Counted from the stretch's first letter, positions 1 to 9,839 are shown. The stretch is DNA of 64,000 bases from Bretschneidera sinensis (GCA_023935145.1 CM043704.1:95753873-95817872), one strand, 5' to 3'. A program made the numbers and translations. The notes: generated by a model from the sequence alone, not told the origin.

Positions 1-1
1 T

Positions 2-478
2 GGATTTGAAAATCATAGTCTTCCAAATCATGTCTACAATCTTTCTAAAGCTCTATATGGGTTGAAGCAAGCTCCAAGGGCATGGTATGAAAGACTAAGT
101 AAATTTTTGATTGAAAATGATTTTGTAAGAGGTAGAATAGACACAACTCTCTTCACAAAAACTCACAAAAATGACACTTTGATAGTTCAAATATATGTTG
201 ATGATATTATATTTGGTGCTACTAATGAATCTATGTGTCAAGAGTTTGCAAAGTGCATGCAAGGTAAATTTGAAATGAGCATGATGGGAGAGCTTACCTA
301 CTTCCTTGGACTTCAAATCAAACAACTAAAAGGAGGCATCTTCATTAATTAATCAAAGTACACTAAGGACCTACTAAAGAGGTTCGGGATGGAAAGCTCA
401 AAGCCACTTGGAACACCTATGAGCACTTCTACAAAACTTGATCTTGATGGGTTGAAACCTCAGTCTACACCTATGATC
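2..478 (+). pseudogene. Ty1/copia reverse transcriptase fragment (SIRE/Maximus-like)
   Basis: An open frame enters from the left edge and encodes the C-terminal half of a copia RT. It shows the signature GLKQAPRAWYE near the start, the catalytic YVDD box ('QIYVDDIIFG') and the 'GELTYFLGLQI' block typical of the SIRE/Maximus lineage. A stop (TAA) at about 350 sits where the family has Gln, so it is explained by one C-to-T change. The frame continues past it through 'SKYTKDLLKRFGME' and 'TPMSTSTKLD' and then stops matching abruptly at about 478. RNase H, the 3' LTR and everything upstream are absent here; the upstream part may lie outside the window. It is a dead fragment, with no host gene function implied. 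Confidence 0.9.
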
Positions 479-480
479 AA

Positions 481-1889
481 GTGCTCCCGCACCACCCGGT
501 GGTGCGCAAAAATGGAATCGTCAACCTTCTGGGCCCAGCTGGGCTTGAAGATCGTAGACCCGTAGGCGGCACCCCGAGAAGGGTCGGGAGCAGCAGAGGG
601 CGTCGGGGCCACGGAAGCCATCGGGACTACAGAAGTAATGGGAGCAGTCCTCGGCTCGAGGGAGCGTCACGGAGGACTCTCCAGGTTGATCGAGGTCGGG
701 GATTGGCCTCGAGGCCTCTTCTGGGCTCTCGACCCAGAAACTTGCTGCTTATCGACCGCAACAGCTCGTCTTCTCTCCAGGGTGAGCTTCCTCGCATGCT
801 CTCTCGCCCTGGTCGTCGCCTCTATCTCTGCCCAAACAAAAACAGAAGAAAAGCTTAAGTACTGAGTCTAAGGTGACAAATAAAGCGAAAGCAAAATAAA
901 CTACGAGTCTAAAATAAACTATAAGGTATAGGGTTACCACTCTCAATGGAGGGCTCGGATCGAGGGGGCACAGGCCACGCCTTGTCAGTTCTTCGTTCTT
1001 GTAGAGAACCTCCACATTCAACGATGCGGCCACCATCGAGTTTATGTTCTCTTGCTCGCGAGGAAGAAGACTGGGCTTCTTACACTTCCCTTCCCGGTCC
1101 AAGCTCCACTAGAGGGGAAGACTGAAGCTTTTCGCAACCCGAACGAAGAAAAAGTTCTTCTTCCACCTCTTGATCGAGGATAGAGTCTTTTTCACTAGCC
1201 TTCTTCTGGCCCATGTACTGACGACTACCCACCCAGCTTGGCTATGTCTGCTAATCTAGAAGTAGGCCTTAAACATATCCATATTCATCAACCCACCCAC
1301 TTCTGAGCAGAAAATGATAAAGATCATTATCAGTCGTACAAAGTTCACCACTAGCTGACACAACACTATATCAAAGTAGTGTAAAACGACACAAAAAAAG
1401 GGTGAATAGGAAACCGAAACCCTGCCCTCATGTGGTGTTCGTACACACACAGTTTGTAGGGCGCACGGTTCAGGATGACGTCACAAGCCCTCTCCCCTGC
1501 CCTTATGTGACCAGCCGAAGGGTGTACTCGCACAGGATACGGTACGACTTTCAGATCACCTCCAAGTCCTCTCTCAGCTGGCTGGGGATCGTGTTGGCCG
1601 CATACTCCTATTCCTCCCTCTCATCCACGGCCGAGGCCCCCCTTGATATCAGCCAGAACCTCATCCGTCTTATCCCCAAAAGAGGAATCCTCTTCATACT
1701 CCTCTACTGTAGGGATATAGGCACCATTGCCAAGGGCCCCTCCCTTACTAGGGTCACACTCCTAGAGGAGGACGTGGTCGACCCCGACTCTTTGATACTA
1801 CCACCACCATTGTCACTACAACTACTCCTACTATTATCACTACCATTATCACTACTAAGCTGGTCTCAGTATGTATCAAATGAAGACAT
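481..1889 (-). pseudogene. Antisense gene of Tat element 1 (putative gypsy-type transposon domain), 3'-truncated
   Basis: The minus strand encodes the antisense protein that many plant Tat-type elements carry opposite to gag-pol (Pfam 'putative gypsy type transposon', PF04195-like). The start ATG at 1887-1889 opens with MSSFDTY, as in element 2 (MSSSFDTY). The core includes 'LHYFDIVLCQLVVNFVRLI' and 'MDMFKAYF' at about 1256-1400, then 'RWKKNFFF' near 1150. An intron runs from 937 down to 828 (GTAACC..GGGCAG), with its donor after a GAGAGTG exon end, exactly as in element 2. Several stops and frame changes break it, and exon 2 is cut off at about 481. The protein's role is unknown. Confidence 0.7.
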
Positions 1890-2275
1890 ATTTAAAAGAA
1901 AATGTGGACGAACTCACCAAAGTCTGAGGGTTTCGGACTCTAACTCCCCTTACAAATTGAACTCTTCAGAAAGTCCCTCCTCTATGACCCTCCAAATGCC
2001 ACGTCAACCGAGCACTCACACCACTAACCGAGCCTAGATTGTTCACCAAACCCGAACCACCAGAAGGTATCGATGTACCAGAACTTCGAATATTCAGGAC
2101 GAAGACTCTGAAAATTGAGGATAAAAGCTCTTAGGAATTTGGGATGAGGACGAAAGCTCTCAGGGATTTAGGAGGAGGACGAAAGCTCTCAAAAATTTTG
2201 AACAAAGTTGAAGGCTCTCAAAGAAATCTCTCTAAACTCACCGAAAGTTGAAGTGGGGAAGAATGGGAGCAAATG

Positions 2276-2290
2276 CCTCCTTATATAGGA
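2276..2290 (-). promoter_or_regulatory. Antisense TATA box of Tat element 1
   Basis: On the minus strand the sequence reads TCCTATATAAGGAGG, a good TATA box. It lies about 390 bases upstream of the antisense ATG at 1889. A TATA-like CCTATATGAGG sits at the equivalent place in element 2. The assignment rests on position and conservation only. Confidence 0.55.
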
Positions 2291-2669
2291 AAAGGGGGGC
2301 ATAACGAGCGAGGACATTCAATGAAGAAATGGATGAGGAAGTGACGCTTCAGGAGCTCGACGCAACTTTCACTCTCCTAAAGAGTCCGCCACAACAAACT
2401 AGGCAGTACATGATCAGGCCTAGGGGACGCTTCATTCCCCTAGGCATCGTTCCCCCCTAGGCATCGTTTTAAGTTCCTAAGCACACCGGCTCATTTCCCC
2501 AGAGAATTCAAATCATTAACGAACTCTGCCACTGTTGCAAAAATGGCTGCTAGCATTTAATGAGTGCTGACATAAAGCCACGTGTCAAATAAAGCCCAGA
2601 AACGTTCTTTAAAAACTCAAAACACAAGAAGCCTAAGAGTCTCCTTGAAAATCAAAAAAACCTCTCCAA

Positions 2670-3425
2670 GTCCGAGCATATGGATTGCTCCACACATACT
2701 CAGCCTACTTGCTCCAAGTTCGAGTAGAAGGATTGCTCCCCACATGCTCGGACACATGTCTCCAAGGCCAAACAGATGGATTGCTCCACACATGCTCGGC
2801 CCACTTGCTCCAAGTCCGAGCAGATGGATTGTTCTCCACATGCTCGGACACATGTCTCCAAAGCCGAGCAGATGGATTTCTCCACACATGCTTAGACAAA
2901 TATCTCCAAGGCTGAGCAGATGGATTGCTCAACACATGCTTAGCCCATTGGCTCCAAGTCCAAGCAAATGGATTGCTCCCCACATGCTCGGACACATGTC
3001 TCCAAATCCGAGCAGATGGATTGCTCTACACATGCTCGGCCTACTAGCTCCAAATCCGAGCAGATGGATTGGTCCACACATGCTCGGATATATCTCTCCA
3101 AGGCCGAGCAGATGGATTGCTCCACACATGCTCGGCCCACTTACTCCAAGTCTGAGCAGATGAATTGCTCCCCACATGCTCGGACACATGTCTCCAAAGC
3201 TGAGTAGATGGATTGCTCACATATGCTCGGACACATGTCTCCAAGGCCGAGTAGATGGATTGCTCCACACATACTCGGCCCACTTGCTCCAATACCGAGC
3301 AGATAAATTGATCCACATATGCTGGGACACATGTCTCTAAGGCCGAGCAGATGGATTGTTCCACACATGCTGGGTCCACTTGCTCTAAGTCCGAGCAGAT
3401 GGATTGCTCCACATATGCTCAACAC
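2670..3425. repeat. 48-bp tandem array with a hairpin in each unit (Tat element 1)
   Basis: About 15-16 units of 48 bp, recognisable by the recurring GGATTGCTCCACACATGCTC. Two unit types tend to alternate: one has 'GGCCCACTTGCTCCAAGT' in the middle, the other 'GGACACATGTCTCCAAGG', giving a 96-bp higher-order period. Each unit contains the inverted pair TGCTCGG...CCGAGCA separated by about 16-17 bases. The array lies between the antisense gene promoter and the PPT/3' LTR. It has many spurious short reading frames on both strands but no convincing coding function. Confidence 0.92.
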
Positions 3426-3507
3426 TGTCAAAAAGCTCGGCACATATCCCCACTAAACCAAAAACTAAGCCCTGCAAAACTTCTTTAAGCATATAAATAT
3501 ACTCAAT

Positions 3508-3523
3508 GAAGTGGGGAGGCCTC
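3508..3523 (+). other. Polypurine tract of Tat element 1
   Basis: A purine-rich run (GAAGTGGGGAGGCCTC) lies directly before the TG that opens the LTR at 3524. This is the expected position for the plus-strand primer of reverse transcription. Confidence 0.7.
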
Positions 3524-4053
3524 TGATATGGCTCAAAAAACATACACCCAATAGAGATGCAACATATGGACATTCCAAGCCAAAACAGCTGAGCAACACG
3601 CAGATAACACAGGTTCACCCAGCTGGACCCCAGGTCATCACTGCCCTCCACGTCATCACTGCCCTTGGCACAAGAGCTGTCTTATAAGTTTACAAACCCT
3701 AACCAAGAGAACGAGATAAGACATGCGGACGATCCTGGACAGTAAAACCGGGCCTCGTGGACATCATCGCTCATCCAGCAGGAACTCCATATCACCACCG
3801 CCCTGGACAAAAAGGCCGCCTCAAAACCCTATAAAAAGACTCAGATGCATATTTCAAAAGGATCTACCCTAGGCTTAAAAACACAATAAAAAAGCACTGT
3901 CATTCCTCTACCACGTACTCCGAACTAACAAAAGCTTTAGAGCATCCTCAGAGGCATCCCTTCCGGCAACCCCCTAGTTTACCTTTACTCTCTTATACAG
4001 GTTTTCTCCAAGGCCCGGCCTCCAACTTAGCAAACACATTTTTGGCATCAACA
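3524..4053 (+). repeat. 3' LTR of Tat element 1
   Basis: The LTR begins TGATATGGCT after the polypurine tract and ends near 'TTTTTGGCATCAACA' at 4050-4053. The 5' LTR of element 2 begins TGATACTGCT and ends in the same TTTTTGGCATCA. It has a TATA box (CTATAAAAAG, 3829-3838). The sequence past the end is ankyrin pseudogene, so the LTR end is well fixed. Length is about 530 bp. Confidence 0.75.
3829..3838 (+). promoter_or_regulatory. LTR TATA box (Tat element 1)
   Basis: CTATAAAAAG lies in an LTR context matched by the TATA at 5330-5339 of the element 2 LTR. It would start the sense transcript about 215 bases before the LTR end. Confidence 0.6.
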
Positions 4054-4827
4054 CTTTTATTCTTCACTAGACAATCTTGGCTTTCTTCTTCTTCTCGACA
4101 AAACCTTTATCTCCACTTGAAAATCTTCCTATCATTAATGGTTCATTGAAGAAAAAAAAATTAAGTCAACTAATAATTAGTTTAGATTTACAGAATTAAT
4201 GGATGACATAGAGCATGCCTCGTATTGTTGGTTATTTATATGTTGCAGTTGTAGTGTGCAAAACAGTGTTGCCTTTTATGTCCTTCCAGCTCAGTATTTC
4301 CTTTTCCAAATTATGGGCATCTTTGTAACAAAACCTCTGAAGCCACCCCACTATGACTATAAGAGCTTGAGCCCTATTTATACTTACTGTGATATGCAGA
4401 GCAGTATCACCTCGAAGAGTCACATCTTTGATGCAATAAGGGCAAGACTTGAGAAACTGTACCAAAAGGTCAATGTCTCTTAGTTCAACTATCTTATGCA
4501 GAGGAGTTATATACGTTCTCTCCCATTGACACGAACAAGGTTTTTATCTACTTGTATGAGCCAAAGAACCATCTGGGTCTTCCTATTTAATTTGCAAAGC
4601 AAGGTGAATGGGGATAAATCCTGATGGGTTCAGCTTCCTAGCAAAAGATGGCTTCAAGTTCATCATATCCATTGCAAATTCAGTCTGCCCTGCAGCTGTA
4701 GCTATGTGTAAAGGAGTTTTGATGAATGGTTTCTCACCCATTCCTTCCAAAATACGTTAATTCCTCTGGATTATTGTATATAATTCACCAATATTTCCTT
4801 CTTGAGCAGGGGCTCTCAAATGATCAG
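4054..4827 (-). pseudogene. Ankyrin-repeat protein pseudogene (BDA1-like), left copy
   Basis: On the minus strand, reading from 4827 down, pieces of a plant ankyrin-repeat membrane-protein family appear in order. First is an N-terminal 'LRAPAQEGNIGELY', then 'KTPLHIATAAGQTEFAMDMM', 'PSFARKLNPSGFIPIHLAL', 'RGDTALHITVSINRAQAL' and 'WKDIKGNTVLHTTTATY'. Stops interrupt it (for example at about 4756 and after 'HLALQIK'), and it ends in a stop just after the last ankyrin block. The C-terminal membrane half of the family is missing. LTR ends of two Tat elements bound it on both sides (4053 and 4828). An inverted, closely similar copy lies at 26815-27190. Confidence 0.8.
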
Positions 4828-5544
4828 TGATACTGCTAAAAACTACCCTTCTAATAAGGGGACAACATGTGGCTTCTCCTGGCAACGGATCACGAGAGGA
4901 CACGAGGATGACCCAAGATTGGACAACACAGCCCCTGGTCATAAACTACCCTTCAAAACCCAGTCGCCCCAGTTGGTCTCCACGTCACTACCACCTTCCA
5001 GGCTATAATGCCCCAGCCATGTTGAGCCATCAGGGCAACAGACTGCCCTCGATACTTGAACGGTTCTTGGTTGGGCCAACAAGGCAAAAGCCCTAGCAAA
5101 CGGTCTCCAGCCACCTAGTTGGGCCTCCTAAGCATCATCACCCAACCAAGTTGAAATGTCAGGTCACAGAACCGCCCTTAGACTTGGACGGCTCCTGATT
5201 AACCAACAAGGTAAAACTCTAAAAGAACGGTCTCCAACCGCCTAGATGGGCCTCTTAAGCATCATTATTTAGCCCAGTTGTGGCATCATATCATTGCCGC
5301 CCCAAGCAGAAGACCGCCTCCTAAAAACCCTATAAAAAGGGGCAGGTATGCATTACGGGAACCCAAGTTTTTTCTTCACCACTAGGAACAACGCGACAAG
5401 TCTCCATAGACGTTTGCTTTATCCTAACTTAAGCATCGGAGCATCTCCCGAGGTACTCCTCCGGCGACCCTATAGCCCTCATTTCTTTGTGCAGGTACAG
5501 GTACAATTTAGCCTCCAACTCACCCATGCACATTTTTGGCATCA
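4828..5544 (+). repeat. 5' LTR of Tat element 2
   Basis: It begins TGATACTGCT at the junction with the ankyrin pseudogene and ends near TTTTTGGCATCA (5544), seven bases before the primer-binding site. A TATA box (CTATAAAAAG at 5330-5339) and GC-rich degenerate repeats with 'CCCAGTTG' and 'GGTTCTTGGTTGG' lie inside. Length is about 717 bp. Similarity to the LTR at 3524-4053 is clear only in the terminal and TATA-to-end parts. Confidence 0.8.
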
Positions 5545-5550
5545 ACGGAT

Positions 5551-5568
5551 TGGCGCCATTTGTGGGAA
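5551..5568 (+). other. Primer-binding site of Tat element 2
   Basis: TGGCGCCATTTGTGGGAA follows the LTR end. The TGGCGCC start is the usual beginning of plant gypsy PBS sequences complementary to a tRNA 3' end. Which tRNA primes it cannot be told by eye. Confidence 0.75.
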
Positions 5569-5624
5569 ACCACATCTTTCGCTAGTAGTAACAGCAAAGA
5601 AACACATAGAACTCATTTGTTGTC

Positions 5625-7100
5625 ATGCCATCCAAAACCCCCGCAAGGGACCGTAACGAAGGAATAATGAGGTCTGACGTAAGTTCTTCGGTCGACTCGG
5701 AGGCCCAACCTAACGTAGTCACTCTCCAGGCCCAATTCGTAGAACTCTCAAAACCGGTGGCCGACTTAGCCGCTGAAGTCCGTGGAAGAGCCCAGCATGC
5801 ACCACCCCCACCTTTGCAGCCGAAACCAAGTCCTCATGGTTCTGCCTGCCAACCCCCAGTTGAGGACTACTCGGTGACCGCACCACCCCCGCCTCGCGTG
5901 GCTAGGTCTGGGGGAAGTCCTTCGTCTAGAAACGGAGAAGGTATCTGCAAACGGATCGGGGACATAGAGGAACGAATCAATGAGGCGTTCAGGGGACGTG
6001 GCCACAACATTGTAGACGAACTCGATGTACATGACCCATCTTTCGCCCAGGAGGTTCTCAAAGCCCCTCTCCCACTGAACTTTCGCATGCCACAAATCAA
6101 ACCATATGATGGCTCAACTGACTCTTTGGATCACCTCCAACACTACTGAATGACCATGACCCTCCACAGACACTTCGACCTTGTGATATGTAGAGTATTT
6201 CCCTTAACTCTAGAAAAGGCAGCTGGAACGTGGTATGCCCGTTTGAAACCCAGATGTATTCATACCTTCAAAGAGTTGAGCTACGCCTTCGTCTCTCATT
6301 TCATCAGTAGCAAGGGACTGAAGAAAACCTTGGAGTCATTATTCAACATTGTCCAGCTAAAAGGCAAAAAAATCTGGGCTTATATTTTGAGGTTCAACGC
6401 CGCCGCCTGGGAGATCCCAGACCTTGATCCCGATGTCCAGTTGCTGGCATTCAAAAATGGGCTAAGATCAAGGGCCTTCAGTTCAAAACTAACCAGACGC
6501 CCACCCGAAGATATGAGCGAAATTTTGGCTCGCGCCGAAAAATACATGCTAGCAGAAGATGACCAGGCGTTCCACAGAGAGCGAAAGGGAGATGTGGAAA
6601 GAAGGAAGAGAGGTCCTACTAGTCCGTGTTGTGAGCCGGTGAAGCGACCATTCCGTGACGAAAGATCTAGAGCCCTAAGGTCTTTCGATAATGGAACTCG
6701 AACTCTCAGGACCTTCGAAACCAACTCCAAGACCTCGGGGTCATCCGACAATTACACTCCATTAAATGCATCTAGGACTAACGTCTTAATGCAAATCCAT
6801 GACAGGGGTCTCCTACAGTGGCCCCCAAGGCCACCAAACCTCAATCCTGACTGAAACACCTGGTGTAGATTCCACAGAAACTACGACCATGATACCGAAG
6901 AATACAAAGCTTTAAAAAACCAAATCGAGGCCCTCATTAATAGAGGGTATTTAAAAAAGTTCACTGGACCACGAATGGAAAGATTTGAGGAGCGCCCCCA
7001 AAGAAGTCCTGAACGCCCCCTCGAGCGAAACAGGCCTGCACGACCAGTCTAGAAAAACCCCGAGCCAAACCACGGGGAACCAAGTCAGAAAAGAGCAGAG
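5625..7100 (+). pseudogene. Gag of Tat element 2
   Basis: The ATG at 5625 opens a frame that runs to 6854 with one in-frame TGA at about 6147. The core of the Gag domain follows it: 'HFDLVICRVFPLTLEKAAGTWY', 'FKELSYAFVSHF' and 'AYILRFNAAAW' fit the retrotransposon gag family (W-Y and F-x-HF signatures). The frame continues beyond a TGA at about 6852 into 'CRFHRNYDHDTEEY', a decayed Cys/His motif where the last Cys is Tyr. Proline-rich and basic segments occupy the N-terminus. Both stops read as CGA-to-TGA changes. Confidence 0.85.
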
Positions 7101-7239
7101 GCTCCCACAGCAAAAATCATTAAGACTATTTACGGAGGGCCCGTAGCTGGGGGCAGATCTAGTAATAGTGGGAAGGCTTACGCCAGGTCGATAGCTTCTG
7201 TTTCTGGGCCCTGTAAACGGCACAAAACGGGTGAAATTA

Positions 7240-7712
7240 TTTCCTTTTCAGATGAAGATTTACAAGGGATTCAGACTCCTCACGACAATGCCATCGTAAT
7301 TTCCCTCCTCGTGGCCAATCATAAGATTAGGCGAGTTCTGGTCAATAACGGGAGCTCAGCCGACATTTTATTCTATGATGTTTTTCGACAAATGCAACTG
7401 GAAGACTCCCAATTAGAGTCAGTCTCTACCCCACTCTATGGCTTCTTGGGAGGACCAGTCTTTATAGAGGGCAGTATAACCCTTCCAGGGACTGCAGGGA
7501 TGGCCCTCCGGGCGAAAACTATGCAAATTACTTTTTTGATCGTCCGACAGCCGTCGTCCTACAACATGATACTCAGGCGACCAACACTGAATAAACTTCG
7601 AGCCGTCATCTCCACCCATCATCTCAAAATTAAATTTCCCACTGATAAAGGAGTAGGTGAAATCAAAGGAGATCAACAAGTCTCAAGGTCCTCTTATCTC
7701 AGCGCAGTATGA
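7240..7712 (+). pseudogene. Aspartic protease of Tat element 2
   Basis: Same frame as gag. The block 'SFSDEDLQGIQTPHDNAIVI' precedes 'RVLVNNGSSADILFY', which is the retroviral-type protease active site. The catalytic Asp expected in D-[TN]-G-S is Asn here, so the enzyme is predicted inactive. 'NMILRRPTLN' corresponds to the usual ILGRPxLN flap/C-terminal motif. A TGA stop ends the open stretch at 7710. Confidence 0.8.
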
Positions 7713-7959
7713 GAAGGCAAGAAAGCAGAAACTCTCCCACATGAGTTGGATGACCTTAGAGATGAAGGAAGCCCCCCAAAGGGCCAACCAATGAAAGAAT
7801 TAACTGTTGTCCCCCTCAGCGAAGGCAGCACCCGAACCATTCAAATTGGCTCAAACCTACCGGAAACCCTCAAGGAGTCCTTGCTCACCCTCATCTAGGC
7901 AAACCAAGATCTATTTGCTTGGATAGCTGCTGATATGCCCGGAATCAGCCCAGATGTTA

Positions 7960-8807
7960 TAGTCCACAGATTGAGTGTGGATCCAAACCACAAACCATTC
8001 ATCCAAAAGAAAAGGTCAGTCACCCCATAGCGACAGGCAGCCGTTCGAGCCGAAGTAGACAAATTTCTTTCAGTCAAGTTCATCCGGGAAGTAAGTTATC
8101 AAGATTGGGTATATAATGTTGTGATGGTAAAGAAGGCAAATGGCAAGTGGCGGATTTGCATTGATTTCTCGGACCTCAATAAAGCCTGTCCAAAAGATAG
8201 CTTTCCATTACCGAGGATCGATCAAATTGTCGATGCAATGTCAGGACATGAGTTGCTAACCTTCATGGATGCCTATTCAGGGTATAACCAGATCCTCATG
8301 CACCGACCAGACTGAGAAAAAACGGTGTTCATTACAGAACAATGACTCTACTGCTACGGGGTCATGCCTTTCGGTTTAAAAAATGTCGGGGCCACCTACC
8401 AGAGGCTATTGAACAAAATTTTCCAAAAACAGATAAGGTGGAATATGGAAGAATATGTCGATGACATGCTGGTTAAAAGCATCAAGGCCTATAACCACGA
8501 GGATGATCTACAAGAAACTTTTGATGTCCTTCATCATCACCGAATGAAGTTAAACCCCACTAAGTGTGCTTTCGGAGTCACTGAAGGGAAATTTCTGGGG
8601 TTTATAGTCACTCACAAAGGCATAGAAGCACACCCAAAAAAAATATATGCCATTCTCACCAAGAACCCGCCACAGACCATAAGAGAAGTCCAACTACTCA
8701 CTGAAAGAATAGCAGCTTTAAGTCGGTTCATGTCAAAATCAGTCGGGAAGTGTCTCCCCTTCTTTAAAGCCATCCGAAAAAAACAAAGATTTTGCTTGGT
8801 CTTCTGA
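7960..8807 (+). pseudogene. Reverse transcriptase of Tat element 2
   Basis: The Ty3/gypsy RT blocks are in order. 'HRLSVDP' begins near 7966, followed by 'VVMVKKANGKWRICIDFSDLN', 'CPKDSFPLPRID', 'FMDAYSGYNQI', 'VMPFGLKNVGATYQR' and the catalytic 'EEYVDDMLVKS' (8449-8481). Stops occur after 'PQ'-type context near 8028 (TAG), after 'HRPD' (TGA, about 8313) and after 'TEQ' (TGA, about 8341). One extra A in the run near 8778 shifts the frame, ending this stretch at 8807. Confidence 0.9.
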
Positions 8808-9285
8808 TTGTCAGGAAGCATTCACAGATTTGAAAAGATATCTGGGTGCACCCCCCGTTCTCACCAAACCCATGGCTGGAGAAGAAATCTTCTCATATCT
8901 CTCGGTTGGACCTGAAATAGTGGCTTCCATTCTAATTCAGGAGGAGGAAAGAATACAGAAACCGGTGTACTATGTAAGTCAGGTGCTCCATGATGCCGAA
9001 ATACGGTATCTACCTGTGGAAAAAATGGCGTATGCTCTCTTGATCTCAGCCTGGAAGCTTCAGCCTTACTTTCAAGCACACACCATCACTCTCTTCACCA
9101 ACCAACCCCTTCGGCAAGTACTCCACAAACCTGATGTTTTCGGCAGAATGGTTAAATGTTCAATAGAACTTGGCAAGTTCGACATTCGTTACCGACCTCG
9201 GGTAGCTATAAAAGCCCAAGCCTTAGCCGATTTTATCATGGAAACCACTCTACCACCATCAGAAGAACCATCTCAGACAAGTTAA
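8780..9285 (+). pseudogene. RT-linked RNase H of Tat element 2
   Basis: In the +1 frame relative to RT the domain starts with 'DFAWSSDCQEAFTDLKRYL' and continues 'PVYYVSQVLHDAEIRYLPVEK', 'LLISAWKLQPYF', 'TNQPLRQVLHKPD' and 'FDIRYRPR'. The first acidic residue of the usual D-E-D-D set is not visible ('SYLSVGPEIVASIL'), as expected for the degenerate first RNase H of the Tat lineage. The frame change upstream at about 8778 separates it from RT. Confidence 0.8.
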
Positions 9286-9294
9286 GAGCTAAAT

Positions 9295-9705
9295 ATGTTC
9301 CCGCAATGGACTCTCCATGTCGACGGCTCATCCACCGACACTAGAAGTGGAGCCGGACTCATCATAAGCGGCACGGACAACTTCACCATTAAATACGCCT
9401 TGAGGTTCGAGTTTAAAGCATCTAACAACGAGGCCGAATACGAGGCTCTACTCGCAGGCATGAAGTTAGCCCAGGTGCTTTCCGTAAAAATTCTAAATGC
9501 CTACAGCGATTCTCAATTGGTAGTGAACCAGATCAACGGAGAGTTCGAGGCCCGAGGGGAAAGAATCACTCGTTATCTTGTAAAAGCCAAAGCACTGGCT
9601 GAGCAGTTCGAAGTATTCTGTATTAACCAAATTCCATGGGCCAAGAATTCGAAAACTGACGCCTTAGCCCGTCTCGCGTCATCCTGCCCATTCGAACCAA
9701 GGTGA
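9295..9705 (+). pseudogene. Second (dual) RNase H of Tat element 2
   Basis: A 136-residue open stretch begins 'WTLHVDGSSTDTRSGAGLII' and contains 'ASNNEAEYEALLAGM', 'AYSDSQLVVNQINGEFEARG' and 'KTDALARLAS'. These supply the Asp, Glu, Asp, Asp catalytic set of RNase H1-type folds, all present. The arrangement RT - degenerate RNase H - second RNase H - integrase is diagnostic of the Tat/Ogre clade. It is in frame with the preceding domain across one TAA (9283-9285). Confidence 0.85.
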
Positions 9706-9839
9706 GCAGTTTACCTCGAAAAACTTGTCACGCCCAGCATCGCCGAAATCATGGTATTACCAGTGGATGGTCAAGAAACATGGATGAGTCCTCTTCTCGA
9801 GTATCTGCGTAATGGTAAGCTTCCGGGTAACAAACATGA

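Larger units (their letters stand above)
479..4053 (+). mobile_element. Tat-lineage Ty3/gypsy element 1, 3' part only
   Basis: From about 479 the sequence aligns by eye with the 3' third of the Tat element at 4828-14747. It has the antisense gene (481-1889), a spacer with an antisense TATA box, a 48-bp tandem array (2670-3425), a polypurine tract (3508-3523) and an LTR (3524-4053). Gag, protease, RT, RNase H and integrase are missing, so the copy is truncated on its left at the junction with the copia fragment. It has the same orientation as element 2 but belongs to a different subfamily, because the LTRs and array units differ clearly. Confidence 0.8.

Noticed and set aside
481..858. Plus-strand open frame of 125 codons rich in Arg
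   Set aside because: It is the complement of the antisense transposon gene, whose minus-strand frame matches the related copy in element 2.
1402..2037. Plus-strand open frame of 211 codons
   Set aside because: Shadow of the antisense gene; the minus strand shows the conserved MSSxFDTY start and core domain.
2670..3425. Possible CRISPR-like array of repeats and spacers
   Set aside because: Units are contiguous tandem repeats with no unique spacers, in a plant retrotransposon.
2582..3443. Long overlapping open frames on both strands with repeated protein motifs such as 'WIAPHMLG'
   Set aside because: They come from the 48-bp unit being a multiple of three, which keeps all frames open. Composition and both-strand openness show no real coding.
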